Assembly (NCBI GenBank): GCA_045643825.1
Contig: JAZRFV010000072.1
Location: 1 to 5,683, forward strand
Source: Scatosoma sp045643825
GTDB lineage: Bacteria; Bacillota; Clostridia; Christensenellales; Borkfalkiaceae
Direction: 5' to 3'
Length of the DNA stretch: 5,683 nucleotides
Below, one piece after another: positions 5,527 through 5,683 of this stretch; within the stretch, counting starts at the first letter, position 1, and every line of letters begins with the position of its first letter. The position numbers were made by a program, and so were the translations under genes. Under the pieces are notes generated by a model that saw only the letters and a list, made by a program, of their open reading frames with translations, did no database searches and was not told the DNA's origin.

Positions 5527-5584
5527 ATAAATTGCAAAATAAAACGCAAAAATACGTAATTTCACATTTTATTTTACAATTTAT
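5527..5584. repeat. 18-bp inverted repeat in the purA leader/promoter
   Basis: Arms ATAAATTGCAAAATAAAA (5527-5544) and TTTTATTTTACAATTTAT (5567-5584) match at 17 of 18 positions, and the one mismatch is a G-U pair in the purA transcript. Spacer 22 bases. The outer arm covers the predicted transcription start and touches the -10, so it is either an operator or a 5'-end mRNA hairpin. No PurR box (CCGAAC core) and no purine riboswitch was seen. Confidence 0.55.
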
Positions 5585-5611
5585 TATACCGCATTTTCTC
5601 CCCCTTGTCAT
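5583..5611 (-). promoter_or_regulatory. Sigma-A promoter of purA
   Basis: On -: -35 ATGACA (5611-5606), 17-bp spacer with a run of five G, -10 TATAAT (5588-5583). The start should be near 5577, giving a leader of about 92 bases, long enough for regulation at the RNA level. From 5612 to the right edge the sequence is AT-rich and I see no gene in it. Confidence 0.75.
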
Positions 5612-5683
5612 CCGCAAATACCCCCACACCACTTTTTTATCTACGTATTTTTTTGCATAAGTACAAATTTCTTTATATCTATT

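Noticed and set aside
5485..5565. 27-residue N-terminal extension of PurA (ATG at 5565)
   Set aside because: No ribosome site before 5565. The AAAGGAG at 5496-5502 and the family N terminus both place the start at 5484. The extension lies in the leader inverted repeat.

Overview
The window reads as chromosomal DNA of a low-to-medium GC member of the Bacillota, most likely a clostridial (gut-type) bacterium. Three things point there: strong AGGAG-type ribosome sites, textbook sigma-A promoters (TTGAC-like / 17 bp / TATAAT), and a RadA, a one-step diaminopimelate dehydrogenase and a PurA of the kinds common in that group. This placement is inference from sequence style. No rRNA, tRNA, insertion sequence, CRISPR array or phage gene was seen.

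Layout, left to right: (1) the C-terminal half of radA on +, cut by the left edge. (2) A bidirectional terminator separating it from a convergent gene. (3) A 475-residue exported, highly charged protein of unknown function on - (698-2125), with its own strong promoter that carries a 7-G tract in the spacer and a 16-bp palindrome over the -10. (4) A terminator, then ddh (meso-diaminopimelate dehydrogenase) on - (2294-3277) with its own extended -10 promoter. (5) A terminator, then a 56-codon gene on - (3388-3558) with a good ribosome site. (6) A 165-bp divergent control region with several inverted repeats. (7) A 149-residue tandem helix-turn-helix regulator on + (3724-4173). (8) A bidirectional terminator shared with the convergent purA (adenylosuccinate synthetase) on - (4210-5484). 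(9) The purA promoter and leader, which contains an 18-bp inverted repeat, followed by AT-rich DNA without a gene to the right edge.

Every gene appears to be its own transcription unit, bounded by hairpin terminators, so this is mostly a housekeeping neighbourhood (DNA repair, peptidoglycan/lysine precursor synthesis, AMP synthesis) and not an operon. The most interesting part is the small regulatory module at 3388-4173: a tandem-HTH repressor-like protein divergent from a small unrecognised gene, with repeated TATAAAA half-sites between them. The exported protein and its possibly slippage-prone promoter come second. I saw no clearly novel defence or mobile system.
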